From Eutypa lata (Eukaryota; Ascomycota; Sordariomycetes; Xylariales; Diatrypaceae): a stretch of 64,000 nt of DNA. A model generated the notes under the pieces. That model searched no databases. It had not been told where the DNA came from and saw only the letters and a program-made list of their open reading frames with translations. The stretch spans positions 3,038,001 through 3,102,000 of the forward strand of contig JAKULF010000005.1 in the NCBI GenBank assembly GCA_022661535.1. The letters are read 5' to 3'. The position numbers and the translations under genes were made by a program. Positions 24,834 through 37,698 of the stretch are shown piece after piece; position 1 is the stretch's first letter; each line of letters begins with the position of its first letter.

Positions 24834-25613
24834 ATGTCTTCTCTCAAGCGCACTACTCTTACGCTACTGGCGAACTCCCTGCTTGCGAGCGCCTCCGTAC
24901 CGACTTTCTACAACAGCGGTACGAAATCTGGGTGGTCTGGTTACAATGCAGAACATTTGGGGACCGTCACGCAAGTCGATAATGTCCATGTCGGAGACTC
25001 GGGCACTTCGCTGAAGATGATCCAAACCTACGATCCGGACTACTCTGATAGATATCACTCGGAAGCGAAGTTGAGCGACGCCTATACGGTTGGCGATGAG
25101 GGTTATTACGCCTTCAGCTTCAAGTTGCAGTCTACATGGGACACCTCTTCGGACCAGACCTACGTGATCGCGCAGACCATCACCGATTTCACCGACGACC
25201 CGAACAATGACTGCGGCGATACGTGGCTGCCATCGATGATGCTGTGGGTAGAGGGCGACCAGCTGGTGATCCGCCGAAAAGGAAACAACATGTGTGGGCC
25301 ATGGGACGACGGTTACGACCAGCAGCTGTATACCATAGGGACCATCTCGCCGGGCCCGTGGCATCGAGTTATTCTGCAGGCCAACTGGCAGAGCTCCGAG
25401 ACCGGCTCCTACAAAGTCTGGCTAGACGGAGAGCAGAAACTTGACGAGTCAAATGTCATTACGACATATATCGACGATGGGAAGGATCGCCACTTCCAAT
25501 TCCGCGTTGGGCTCTACGCCAATAGCTGGCACGACGATGGGAAGCTGGTGGGCTCCGGTAACAGGCAGATTTGGATTGACGAAGTCAGTGTTGGTACTGA
25601 GTTTCCAGCATGA
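24834..25613 (+). CDS. Secreted polysaccharide lyase, PL20 (glucuronan lyase)-like
   Basis: Intronless, 259 residues. It begins with a signal peptide (about residues 1-21, ending ..LLASAS), so it is secreted. The rest resembles a single beta-jelly-roll domain of the PL20 / PF14099 family, whose characterised fungal member cleaves beta-1,4-glucuronan. Seen in sequence: FYNSGTKSGWSGYN at the mature start, RYHSEAKL, GYYAFSFKL, GDTWLPSMMLWVEGDQL, WHRVILQANW, YKVWLDGEQKL, FRVGLYANSWHD and IWIDEVSVG, a strand pattern typical of heparin-lyase-like folds. The assignment rests on remembered family likeness; substrate is inferred and could be another uronic-acid polymer. Isolated in a gene-poor stretch with its own TATA box. 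Confidence 0.68.
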   Translation: MSSLKRTTLTLLANSLLASASVPTFYNSGTKSGWSGYNAEHLGTVTQVDNVHVGDSGTSLKMIQTYDPDYSDRYHSEAKLSDAYTVGDEGYYAFSFKLQSTWDTSSDQTYVIAQTITDFTDDPNNDCGDTWLPSMMLWVEGDQLVIRRKGNNMCGPWDDGYDQQLYTIGTISPGPWHRVILQANWQSSETGSYKVWLDGEQKLDESNVITTYIDDGKDRHFQFRVGLYANSWHDDGKLVGSGNRQIWIDEVSVGTEFPA

Positions 25614-27018
25614 TTTAGGCATAAATGATGTATTGAACTTGTTACCACTCTGACAGATCGTATGTGGAGAGGGGGTCTTCCATGTTGCATTATGACTCCT
25701 GGACTCATAGTTCCAACTTTACTAGGTATATATATAGCTATAGATGGTATTGGCTAGCACGGCCACCTTAGTCCCTAAGTATCTTTGAAGTTATCATGTG
25801 TGAGAAGAAAGTCACTAGTCTTGAATATATGGTGCATGCTAAAGGGGGTGGGGACATGAGCAAGGGGAAATATATATACGAGGATAGGAATAACCACGGA
25901 ATCTTCGATAAACATTCCTGTTTGAAAGAGAGTACAGTATCATAACTAGGCCAAACAAGTGTTAACATGACCAAGGGGGGAAGAAAGTTGATACGAGTTG
26001 AAACCTAGCTTTGGGGACTTATAGGGAGCCCTTAGAGGCTATTTAACACACTAGGTAACTAAATATATGGAAATATATTCAAATACAGGAATAATAATTT
26101 TAAAGAAAAACAAAAAGAAAGCCTTAATGTTTGATAATGCCAGTTACATTAGAGATATGCTGTGTAAGTTGAGGCTGGGTAGGGCTAGATATGATCACTA
26201 TGTAGGGAGTATGTAGGATGGTATACTTACAGGTATGTAGCCAAACAGCAAACCGCTATAAGCTCTAAATCAACCCCACATTCAGCCCATAGTTGGTCTT
26301 GGCATAGGTATCATAAGAGATCATAGTTGGGTGGAGGCTACCAAACCTTAGGTAAGAAGCACAACCTAACCTACGTAGTTATACCGACCTAAGCTGCTGG
26401 CAGGCTGGGATTCACTCCCACCATGGGAATTGGTGAACAATAACGATAACCTTCTCCAGAGCCCTCCTAGCATACCAGCATACCTACTTCTACTTACATA
26501 TGTAGGCCTATCATCTATTTACACATACACGACAGTGACCAGTGCCAATCCGTGCATTTCACTTCCAAGCTCAAACTATTATTCGAGGCACAGGGCAGAA
26601 AGTAACCTTGCCGTTAGTTAAGGCGACGGCTAACTAGCTAGATAGCTGCAGTCAACACTCTTTCACAACGTCTTCACAACTACGTCAACCTCAAAGCCAA
26701 CTCACTCTTTCTAAATCTAAGACGCGACGTCATTCACATAAACTTTACCTCTGACGTTAATCGGCCGATACAGCGTTTCCTCCCGCGATATAACCACCGT
26801 CTAACGCCGTTGCGATATCCCCCACTCGAATTGAGGTTCCGTGATCACTGGTCTGTGGTCAGCGACGTGCTGCATGTTATTAAGCCCTACACTTCTGGCA
26901 CGACTCGCATCTGCCCCGGCATATTTCAAATCGTCTATGCGATCGTTATAAGTCGAATGAGCTGTTGGTGGGAATCGTCCCAGACGGCGGATATTAGGCT
27001 GGGAGTGCCACCGCGACC
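25614..27018. other. Intergenic region upstream of the Rictor gene
   Basis: No gene recognised. The left part (25990-26160) is AT-rich. The right part (from about 26600) is more balanced and probably includes the Rictor promoter and 5' UTR. The small open frames here show no domain. Confidence 0.45.
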
Positions 27019-30000
27019 ATGCTGAGCAGCTCTGCCATACCAACGCAGAAGTCCTTCAATTCCCAAAACTCTGCTTCTGTCAATACCTCGGGCATCCCTG
27101 CTGGCCGCTCGAGCTTAGAGCGAGATGGGTTGTCCTTACAACCACCAGCCTCCACCAATGGAGCGCGAAACATATCTGGATCAGTCGTGTCCTTCGCAAC
27201 GAGAGGGTCCTCTCTTAATCCCTCACCTGCACCGGGCAGTTTCAGCTCCGAACTACGTAGTCAGATGATGCAGTCGAGGTCTGGATCAAGGGCGGAAATC
27301 TATAACTTGGAAAAGTTGGATGAGGATGATGGGTTCGAAGTCGAACATACCCTAACTACATTAAAAGATGCAATTAATCGTGAGATGAAGATCAAGGAAG
27401 GAAGTGAGAATCTTCTCGAGGCTTTGAATGTCAAGAAGGCCAAACAAACCAAGGATCAGCGCCAGAGAGTTGAGGCTGAGCTTGCTGCCTCTAATTCTCG
27501 GATTAAGGAGTTGAAGCAGAAGATACACGAAGCCCAAAGGACCAAGGCTGCCCCTAGTACACCAACTAGGAATCGTACTGAGGGTAGCATTCTCATGCGA
27601 TCACCCCCTAGTGCCTCTAGAAGCGCTGCCGGATCTGATATCGAAGAGGCCACGGAGTCGCCAACTTTTGCTCTTGCCGAGATATTACAAGCTTTAGAGG
27701 TCGAGGGTATGGCAGCCGAGTACTACGTTGGACGCGCCAACAGTCTTGTCAATCTCTTCAAGAGGTATCCCACACTTAAGTATGACCTTGTCTGGTCCGT
27801 CTTCGGAGATCGGATGCAGGTTATGCTTCTGAGTGGTAGTAGGGAAGTCGTGGCAGCAGGATACAGGATGCTTCGATATGCTATCTCGGATGTGGCATCT
27901 CTCAAGAAGATACGCAGTCTCAATACTGATTACACTGTAATTGTATCTCTTGCCAAAGATCGGAAGGCAGATGTCGAACGTGAGCAAGCCCTCAAGTTTG
28001 TCCGCTCATTTCTCGACGTTAAAGGGGGTGTACGTGAACTGTCCCGAGCCCTTGTCAGGACCATTGCTGCCGTTGCAGAACAGGACGAAGATAGATTACA
28101 GGCAATGTGCATAGAGACTCTGGCTGAGATATTGGTCCGAGACCCGGCTCTACTTGTGGCGTCAGGGGGAATTATTCCCTTGTCAGAAGCACTATCTATG
28201 GGGATTTATAAGTCCCCTGAGTCGCTATCATCCGCTTTCCTCTTTCTACTCGATACCCCACACAGGCGCAAATTTTTGAGGGCTGGATACGAGTTGGAAA
28301 TTCTATTCAAAGCTTTCACAGATGGTCTTTTCTCGTTTGAGGGAGAGGGTGTCTTGAAACAGAACTCCAAAGCAATTGGCTCGGCCCTCAAGACTTGGCC
28401 TGGTCTGATGACCTTATCTATGTTCGACTTCAGAGCCATCCGATCTTTGATCTCCAGCCTGATGCTACCAATACCTTCAATCCGAGACACAATCCTAGAC
28501 TTACTTTACTCTCTCCTTCGCATAAAACCGCCTGCCTGGGCAACGTCATACTTAGCGGGGCGTCGCTTAACCACATATGGCAGGGTAACAACACTAAAAT
28601 CTGGTACCTCCAACAAGGGTTCATCAATATATGAGGATGATGGTGCAGAGCAGAACTTTGTAGAGCATTACAAGGCTTTACTTTTGACTGTTTTCGTCAA
28701 GGCGGGAATGATGCCGAATCTACTTAAGGTAGCGCAAGAGTCAGATGATCCGACTTTGAAACGAAAGAGCACCCTTCTCATTGGGGAGACGTTAAAACTA
28801 GCTAGCCGTATCCTTCCGCCATCGTGGAGTAGTGAGCTGCAGTTGCTCCCTGAGCTCTTTTCGGTAGCTGCCCAGTTCAAGAATGATGAAGCGCGGTTCA
28901 ATGCCACCGGCATTGTATATCAAATAAGCAGTGTTAGCCGGACTCTACATCGTTCATCTCCTTCTGGATATACCGCCGGCTATCTACCTTCGAGTAGCGC
29001 AATAGAACACTTAGGGTCTGTGGAAGAAGCACCGAAAACCAACACCTCAATCAATACAGCCGATGCTACGTTCCGCCAGTTGTTGATAGATTCTGGGGTT
29101 CTTAGTAGCCCCCATCCCCCGAAGTGGAATTGGGATGTCATTCTAAGAATTATTGAGGGACCACTGATGAACGGCAAGAGAGTCGAGGAGGCGATTAAAG
29201 CATCAAAGTTCGCTAAGAGAGTCGTGGGCTTCTATCGACCGTTTAAGCATAGGTTCTCTGAGCTCAAGAGCACTCGAAACACACAAAAATACATACGAGT
29301 TGGATGTGCTCTCATTCATACATTACTGCAAACAAACGAAGGTGTGAGATATCTAGCAGACCACAAGTTACTAAGACAGATTGCCGAATGTTTGGCACAA
29401 TGCGATCCCGTAAGGCCCCGTATACTCTAGTCTCATTGAACCATACTAAACTATAGATTCAGACAAGCGGTCTGACCGCACCGGATCCTATGTTCTCCCC
29501 TGATCGCCTCACAGACACGCTCTGTGGTGGTTACTTCGCCTTGTTAGGCGTGTTAAGCAGCGAGCCAAAAGGCTTACAGATCCTCGAGAGGTGGCATATA
29601 TTCAATATGGTCTACCACATCGTTGACCTAAAGCAAAGGCCGGATCTGATCAAACTGCTCTTGTCGAATTTCGACTACAGCATCCCGGGGCAACCTCGCG
29701 TCCTATTATCGAAGGCTTTAACGGCCGGTACAAAGGACATTCGGATCCACGCTACTAACGTGCTACGAAAATTCGCAACGCTACAACGAGTTTCTCCAAC
29801 TGGCCAAGTCATAGCAGACTCCAAGTGGGCGATTCAGATGTTAGTTACACAGCTCTATGACCCAGAGGTAGAAGTATGCGCGACAGCCGTCAAGATTTTA
29901 GAGAAAGCCTGTAACAGCAAGCATCTACTAGAATACATAGTGGAGTGTCGACCAGCCCTTGATCACCTAGGAGAAATCGGGGCCCCTCTGCTTCTACGGT

Positions 30001-31151
30001 TTCTCTCCACGTCTATCGGTTATCACTACCTAGACGGTCTGGACTACATTAGTAATGAGATGGACGACTGGTTCTTAGGGCGTAACGACACTTATGTTAG
30101 TCTTATCGAGGCTAGTCTAGCGCGATCTTTTGTCGATACTTTCGATGATCAACCGAATCGTATGAGTATATACGAGGATGAACTCGACAACGATCAGGAC
30201 CACCAAGTGCCCCCTCACTTCTATCGCGAGCTGACACGAACTAAGGAGGGGTGTAAGCTGCTGGAGGATAAGGGCCACTTCGAGGAATTTGCCGCCACTA
30301 TCCATGATCATGGAATGCAATCGGATGACCTCGAGCTTATGACAAAGGTTAAAGGCTGCTTATGGGCCGTGGGTAATGTGGGCTCAATGGAACTAGGCGC
30401 CCCCTTCCTCGAGTCAACCGATGTGGTTGGTGATATTGTCAATATCGCAGAGTGTCATGGCGTTATGAGTCTAAGAGGCACAGCCTTTTTTGTTCTAGGG
30501 TTGATCTCGAAGTCGCTACACGGCTTCGAAATGCTTGCAGAGCACGGCTGGGAATCGAATACGACACCGCTTGGAACATCTCTAGGCTTGTGCGTCCCTT
30601 CGAACCTCTCCAAGTTCTTTTCGCTTCAACCTTGGAAGCACGAGATTCCTGCAACCATCACGCTTTTAGACACCCAAAAGACGATACTAGAGCCGCCACC
30701 AGCAGAGATCAAAGACGAGGACGAGACGAACCGACGCATACTAGAATGCGTGGTCCAGCTGAACGACATGGTACTCTGGAGGAAGGCCAAGCTAGACCTG
30801 CTCCAAATGCGGCGCCGGAAAGCCGCCGGCTTCCGGCAGCCCGAGCTTTTCCGTCGCGTCTTAGCTTACCTGGAATGTCATCACTATAGGTTGGCCGACA
30901 GACACCTGGTAATCGAGCTTTTCGACAAGAGCGTCCTGCGGCACATCGTCTACGGCGAGAGCAGCAGCGATGAGGAGAGCAGTTCGAGCGACGAGCAGCG
31001 GACGGAGCGGCAGAGGAGCGTCAGCAACCCGACCGAGACGGATCACCGGGACACCGCTACGGTGCGGCGCCGTCGCTCCAAGTCCGCCGCGGACGGCGGC
31101 CCTAAAGTTAAGGGCCATTTGGATACCATTAAAGTAAAAGGTTCAACCTAG
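27019..31151 (+). CDS. ste16: Rictor / Ste16 (Avo3-like) subunit of TORC2
   Basis: Scaffold subunit defining TOR complex 2, which phosphorylates AGC kinases and controls actin, sphingolipid and stress responses (family knowledge). Two exons, 27019-29409 and 29457-31151, separated by a 47-nt intron with a CTATAG acceptor; 1361 residues, the usual size for filamentous fungi. A Ser-rich disordered N-terminus (1-110) precedes an HR1-like coiled coil (about 115-180). A long helical armadillo-type region follows with Rictor N and M domain features (LAEILQALEVEGMAAEYYVG, FDFRAIRSLISSLMLPI, LKRKSTLLIGETLKLASRIL). The second exon starts near the conserved DTLCGGYFALLGVLSSEPKG and includes the Rictor V-like segment (KGCLWAVGNVGSMELG, SLRGTAFFVLGLISKS). 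The tail is Ser/Asp/Glu-rich then basic (ESSSDEESSSSDEQ). An extra short 5' exon cannot be excluded. Confidence 0.9.
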
Positions 31152-32967
31152 AAAAGCAAAGAAAAAATTCAAATAAGGCGTCTAACAAGAATGGTTGCCC
31201 ATATTGACAGGGGAGGTGACATTGACATGAAAAACTTGCATATGTGGAATTCATTTTTTTGGAAGTTGAAGAAGCAAGTGGCTGAGTGGCCTTTGGAACA
31301 GGCAGGCGTTTCCTCTCCCCCCTTTTTGATTTCTCACGAGGACGGCCCATCATTGAAGGCGTGCTCATCGTATAGGCATGTTATGTAACTTTATTCCCGC
31401 CCTTGGACAGCAGGCAGGCAGGGAGGCTATTATTTGTTTATCTTTGTTAAAAAAAAAGCCGGCGTCAGGTGACGGTGGCATATGGACTTACTTGCACACC
31501 GGGGAGGAGGGAAGGGGAGGGACGGATAGATAGAAGGAGGAAGGGTGGGATGGAGGCCTTCTTCAATTTGCTTGCTTTGTCTGGACATATCGAGAGTGAG
31601 TGAGTGAGAGAGAGAGCACTCCGTTGAATCTTGGCTTTTTTTCTACTTGCTATTATTTCTTTCTTCTTCCTGCTGCATTTTCGCCGACGCGTAGTTAGTT
31701 GGGTGTTGCGGCGTATATGAGAGAAAAGAAAGTGAGAGAGACGGGCAGGGGAGATGAATACCTAGTTAGTTAGTTGAGAAAGAGAGACAGATGGACAGAC
31801 AGACAGACAGATAGTCTTGAAATTATCAGTACAGTCGACAAGATAGAAATGGTCCTGGCTGTGAATGTAAAATCTATGGAGTGAGTGAGTGTCTGTGTTA
31901 TTTATACATGCAGCTGGTTTGGTTGGCCGGTGTACAAGCTAGAGACCGAATCAGGGGCGTCGTCTGTGCAAACCCTTTCTTTGATATGGGTTCAGGGGGC
32001 TCAGTAGGTTCAATCTCTTAGCGAACCATGTTGCATCTTGTAATTGTATAGTGTAATCTAGTCGAGACTCACCTACGCAAAGATATTGCATACAAATGAG
32101 AAGATCCTCTATTAGGAGACTAGGTTTCTGCTTCATAGTAGTTGTAGCCTTGGGGTTCTTCAATCTAGTAGACATTGGCAGGAGGATGGTATAAATAGGG
32201 ATATAAACATTAAAAGTCGTCTGTGTAGTTGAGTATAGGAGAAGACATATCACTATGCTATGCTTTAGAACCTCGTAGGAATTTCCGATATCGGTCCTCG
32301 TAGGTATAAAAGAGCAAGCTCACCAGTCCTATGAATACTGCATATATCAAGGCAAGGTAAATAGGTTCCTAACGTCTGTAAACGAAAAACAAGTAGGGGC
32401 GTATTCAAGGTAAGGGGGAAAATGCAATAGAACTCCGTGTTACACGATGGGAACAAAAGAAAGGACCTTGTCAGCCCAAATACTCCTCCATATTGCTTAG
32501 TAAATCACAGTGCCTATTGGTTCGATAAAGGATCCTTTGTTTGGCCTACACTCCCGGTAATATATCCGATATCCATTGGATATCTCAAAATGACGAGTTA
32601 CAGTATCGTCGACGCTATTAAGTTACAATATATGTGGGTGGCTGTCGAACTATCTTTCTACTACGAATTCTATTGATGGTCGAATCAGCAGGGACTAAAC
32701 ATGAAGACCGGGCATAGTATTGTCCCAATTTAACTAGCAACTCGAGTCCGTTGATCTCGATTGGTCAGCTCATAGTGGCGTTATATTACATAAAGATAGC
32801 TTTTTGCCATCTATAATTCCGCAGCTCTCTGTTCGCCAATATCGCCAATATTGCCACCAAGCGAAAAATGCGACGAAAAGTAAATCCCCTCTAAGTAGCT
32901 ACCCCCGCAAACCCCAATCTGTCCCTCGCCACTAAGATTCTAGGTCTGGATATCAAACTGGTGAATA
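31152..32967. other. Convergent intergenic region with purine-rich simple repeats
   Basis: No gene recognised. It holds a GA-rich stretch (31497-31620, with GAGTGAGT/GAGAGA at about 31591-31616) and a GACA tetranucleotide run (31787-31814). Sequence to the right is AT-richer. Confidence 0.5.
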
Positions 32968-34424
32968 TTATGTAGAGAAATCGAACTTAGCCATGTAGTG
33001 GGGATCATCCAGCAACCTCTCAAACCATTTGGGGACTTCATCGTCCTTATAGTTCCATGTTTCTGGCTTCGCGAACACAACACGAGATAACGATCGTGGC
33101 GGCCAACCCAGTTCTCCCTTAACACGTTCTTGTTCCTCATGATCTAGTTTGGCAAGCTGAACGAGCGTATCTTGCTTGAACATGGGTCTTAAAGCCGTCC
33201 AGATAGGCCCGGATGTATATCTGTATCGAAGAGAGTGTGATGCGACTTCATCTGCCTCAATACAGTATTGGAGCTTCTTGTAGAATCCGTCCCATGTAAA
33301 TGGAACATTCTTCGTAGGAAGCCTGATACTAAAGGTGACATGCTCGAGCACGAAGTCTGGTGTAGCTGGGGGTGCAACGTGAGTAGTGTCAAGAGAAATC
33401 GTCCATGTATCACGATCTCCCACGCGTCGGTTTAACTGGTTCCCGGAGTTTTCGAAATGAGGATACAGGAAATCACCTAACAGTTTACGGTCAACTTCCT
33501 TGCTGGATGGAAGAGTTCGCATCCGTAACCCAATTCTTTTCATTGTAAGTTCAAGTTTGGGATAATGATGCGGATATTTTCGACCCAGGCATATAGACTC
33601 GTGTTCTAGGAAAGTAAGCCTTGGGAATATCGAGAAAGCTTTGTTCCACGAGATTATATGGGCTGTGTGGGATACAGCTTGAAAAGTAATAGCTCTGATG
33701 GGAATAGTATTTGTGGCAACAACACATATCTGCTTATCCTTGTAGTCGCCCCTCGAATTGGTATATGATCGACACTAGGGATGGTAAGCTCAATCTGAAG
33801 ACGTGGTTTCTCATTGTAAATAGAGAAAGGGCAGGCAATACCTTGTAGTTTCCTCTGAAAGTTTTTAAAATTTTAGTCCCCCGGTCTTTGTATCCCACCT
33901 TGAGAATATATTTTTCTAGTTGTGTAAAGTCATTGCCAGCCTCTACGACGATATCGAGTCGACGAAATGAGTTGTATTTGAAGGAACACTGGAAGAAATA
34001 TAAGGGGAGATAGCCGTAAATCAAAGCATTGCCTGAATTGAATTAATTCTCACACATCTGGAAAGGACACGAAGAGGAAAGACTGTGGGATATATTGCTT
34101 ACAATGACCGAGTTGAGTACGGAACTCAATAGGATTCTCGAAGAAGGGTTTGAGCGCAGCGTTGATGTTAAATATGGCTGGCTTAAGTCTGTCGCGGAAC
34201 ACTCTAGATGTCGAGCATAGATATAGAACGTCTTTAGCATCGAGGTACTGCATCAGGCCAGTGCGTATCACCCGAAATGGATCTCCCTCGAGGGGTAGGA
34301 TGAGGTTCATAAGGACGGACTGCTGACGTGGGTCATCTGCCTCGTGTTTTGTACGTTTTGGGGGAGGTAGTCCATCTTCACCATGTGGCGATACCAATCG
34401 CTTGCTCAGGGCTCGGTCAGACAT
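32968..34424 (-). CDS. Hypothetical protein with F-box-like N-terminal segment
   Basis: I do not recognise a named family. Three exons on the minus strand, 34424-34103, 34032-33842 and 33774-32968, join in frame to 439 residues. After a basic N-terminus (KRLVSPHGEDGLPPPKRTKH) comes IRTGLMQYLDAKDVLYLCST, which loosely resembles an F-box (Leu-rich helix, YLDAKDLxxLxxxSRxFR), though the usual LPxEI start is missing. The remainder has no repeat or catalytic motif I can name; it is rich in aromatic and charged residues (e.g. TWTISLDTTHVAPPATPDFV). The third exon is set in the frame opened by a CCCTAG acceptor because that frame stays open for 807 nt. The 5' end lies only 295 bp from the DUF5672 gene on the same strand. 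Substrate-adaptor function would be speculation. Confidence 0.6.
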
Positions 34425-34719
34425 GATGAAAAATAGCCAAAGGGCTAGTTTTCATCCTGACTAGTAGCACTAGAGTTGTGTTTTTGTAGTGCGGGCGTCA
34501 ATGTAATGGGATAGAACAGAAAGAAGTTGAGGTGGGCATTCAAAGGTATGGCACACTTGAAAATTCCTTTTAGTAGGGGTTGCGCCTGCCACTTCGTTCA
34601 GATCAACAACTAGATATGTAGGTTGGGTAGGTAGTAACGATGTTGTTAAAAACGTCGAGCCTTGCCAGAAAGATCAACTGTTATCTTCTACCTTAGGTAC
34701 ATACATACCTACTTAAGTA

Positions 34720-35800
34720 CTACTCCACATCATAATCGTCTAGCTCAAGCACGCCTGTTTTATTATCTCCTGGACACCGCTCCATCTCGAGTTTCATGTC
34801 CATTATGAGGCTTAACTCAGGACAGTACTCGAATATGGCCTGCCTTTGGTCGGGGTCTTTCCATACCGCCTCCGCAAGCTGATTGCCTCCATCCTTCACG
34901 TGAAACCCCATTGGATACGGCTCATAGATATCCTCGACTGTCAATATGCCATCTTCTCCAGAAGCCACCTTGGCACCTGGTAAGACTATAACCCTTGTTC
35001 CGAACCATTCGTCTTCGGCTTGCGTGTCGTTGTACCGGCTTTGGAACTTGAGTACTCGCTTGATGGCAGTAACGCGTCTCAGTGATAGCCCCCCATTGCC
35101 ATTATATCGGTCGTTCGGGGTCCTAGCATCTAGCCGTTAGCCGCTTCTTCTGAAGGAGATTGTTCGAATAGGGTGTGTTGCTTACTTCGCTGCACCTGCC
35201 CAATCCCAGTGCAACCATTCGTTCAGACTGATCTCGGAGTTTGCGCAGAGGATGCTATCGTATTCATATTTGAGGATCCACTCGACTCCCGGTATGAACT
35301 CGTCGTAGAATCGAGCGTCAGTTAACAGTCGGTGAACATTCTCCTTGCTATCGATCTCCCACGGCTCAGGTAGGACCAACAGGTCAAGCTTCCCGATCTT
35401 TTGTTGATGTTTCGTAGCGTAACTGCGACCGACGCTAACAACTGACTTGTTGGATCCAATGAATAGGAATCGCCAGTCCGGAGGTACTACAGATATCATG
35501 TGTAGTATTTGCGGAACGAGGTGCGGAAGCGGGCGAGGCTCTATTAGTAGCGCCAATTTGGAGGTATTGTATTGTTCTCGTGGATCATCCGTCAGAGTGG
35601 GATGCCAGTCAATCTTGACCTCTGGCATCCTCTGTTTCGCATTTTCTAACCTCTCCTTGAATTCTTCCTTCAGCATATCTCTGTACCGGTGCAATAAACC
35701 AGCGATGAGCCACCTGATGCTATTGTCAGCTCCTAAGCCTTTCGTTATTAGAGGGGTACCCTCACGTCGTAATTAGGGAGAAGATCAGAAGGACTTTCAT
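34720..35800 (-). CDS. DUF5672 protein A, probable type II membrane glycosyltransferase-like protein
   Basis: Three exons on the minus strand: 35800-35766, 35713-35186 and 35122-34720, giving 321 residues. The N-terminus is a signal anchor (MKVLLIFSLITTWLIAGLL) followed by a basic/coiled stalk, so a type II Golgi/ER membrane topology is likely. The body matches DUF5672: KLALLIEPRPLPHLVPQILH, ISVVPPDWRFLFIGS, EWILKYEYDSILCANS, LHWDWAGA, RYNGNGGLSLRR and PYPMGFHV, with EYCPEL near the end. DUF5672 is a family of unknown function; the overall pattern (N-terminal anchor, acidic DSILC, GNGGLSLR) is like small glycosyltransferases, which is inference. It has a paralogue 1.9 kb away in divergent orientation. 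Codon use is ordinary, unlike the GC-rich paralogue. Confidence 0.85.
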
Positions 35801-37698
35801 CCTTGAGAGGCTCAACACGGATCCCTTCGGATTTGTCATCTTGACGATACCCGCTCCCGTGTTGGATTGTGTTGATGATGTGCCAACTTTAGAGCAATGG
35901 GAGAAAAAGGGATAGAAAGTGGCGGATTCAATGGTGAAACGGCCAACTTGGGTATCACGTCATCTGTAGACAGCAATACCGCTCTTCGGCACCTAACCAA
36001 ACGGGACAATAAGAAAGTCTAGTAATAGAGACCATAAACTAGAAAAGAGTTAGAGGATCGGAAGATCAATCTAGAAAAACTTTCGAATTCGGAAACCACA
36101 GTAACAATAGTTGTGTATTGAATGACGATGCATGACTAGGTTTTAGGAGGCCCGCACATTCCAAAAGAAATAGAGCTGGCAGATACCACTACTAGGCAGC
36201 TTGCATGTTTTGAAACCTACCTCTAACTATCAGGTAGCCAGATTGCCAGATAACCTCCTCATAGCAAGGGAGGGCAGTGGTTACATTTTACAGCTAAGAC
36301 ATTAGAACACACAATGACATTTTGGACTACGGAGCCAAAAAAAACTTAAAAGTGGCAGACTCAAGCTTGCAGTTGTTACAGCTGAAAGGGAAAAAAGCCA
36401 TGTGCATGTGTGACCGAGTACCTACACGAGTTTCGTCCTCTTTAAGGGCTTTAATTCTGATATGAGTACAATGATAAACATGCATGTTTGCTATTTAAAA
36501 AACAAACTACACATGTAGATACCTAGTGAATGTATCCACATGTTGTGTATGGAAGAATTCCATTCTCACATACTGTACAAACTAATTGGCAATTCACTAC
36601 TAGATAGAATATCGGTATTACATGTCCTACAATCTTATCTATCTCAGGGAGAGGATTTGGATCAAGGTAAGATTAGGAGGTCTCAGAATGAAGTGTCAAG
36701 ATCACTGCTTATCTTAGAGGAGCTGAAAGCACGATATCTCCTATCGAACACCATCAAACGACCGGACTTTCTACTTCATAAAGCTACGTAGGTACCTACG
36801 TAGGTGCATACATGTGAAGCATCTATATGTTGGCAAGGCAGCTTGGCCACCATAGATAAGAGGCGATGGAGGTCCTCCTTATATACAGAATTACTATAAC
36901 ATAAAGGTGGATCCTGAGGTGTCGTTGAATCAGATCGTGGGGTAAGCGAGTAGACTTGCCTAATATGGACGTATTGTGCCACCTGTGTGGCCAGATCTGA
37001 AGGTTCCTTGCAGGGTTGGCAGGCTGGCGGGGTCTATCCCGAATATACTTTTATACTTTTAGGCATGCTGGTATGTAAGGATTATGCTCTAGGTAGGTAG
37101 GGTTGGGTCCACAACGGATACTACGCTGCTGTACTCTATCTCTATTTCTATTATTACCTACCTGTGACAACAATAAGATTATGATCAAAATTAGGATTGG
37201 TATTGTGCAATGGGAATGTGACCCATTTCCATAACATGAAAGACCGAAAACATAAACATAGACCTAGACCTATACTATCTTATCATTGAAGAAGACATTT
37301 GGAATCCATCGTTTATCTCTTCAGCCTATCTAGCCATGCAGCCACGTTCCCTTCTACAGTTTGCCATGATCTCAATACAGACTATTGAATATTATTAAGT
37401 GAAACTGAGTCTATGCAGCATGCTAGCCGAGCCGCTAGTCCCTTACCTTCTACAAAGTTCAACTTAGAGACAAAGGCCATCATCATTTGAAACATCTCCA
37501 GACTTTGTACGCACCCCGAGGCGTGTGAGCGTGTGGCTTGTGTCCAGCCCCAGGGGGCAACAACTCTACATACAGACTCGACGGGCCAAAAAAAAAAACA
37601 TGAGCGAAGTCTTACACATTCCGGGTAAACATCTCATCCACCTGTCTATTAACCACTGCTGCCTTACGACATTCGAACCAACGACAGTATCGCCGCCC
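35801..37698. other. Intergenic region between the two divergent DUF5672 genes
   Basis: No supportable gene. AT-rich with A-runs around 36340 and a perfect 20-bp palindrome CTACGTAGGTACCTACGTAG at 36784-36803. An open frame at 36540-36791(+), 83 residues, shows no domain. Both DUF5672 promoters must lie here. Confidence 0.5.
36784..36803. repeat. 20-bp perfect palindrome built on the GGTACC/TACGTA motif
   Basis: The 20 bases are identical to their reverse complement. It is one of several TAGGTA-type palindromes in spacers of this window. Confidence 0.75.

Noticed and set aside
31497..31620. Purine-rich GA tract considered as a telomere-like or origin element
   Set aside because: It is a simple GA/GAGT microsatellite downstream of Rictor without TTAGGG repeats or other origin features.
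36540..36791. 83-residue plus-strand frame between the DUF5672 genes
   Set aside because: Fairly protein-like composition but no homology I can recall, no TATA or splice support, and short.
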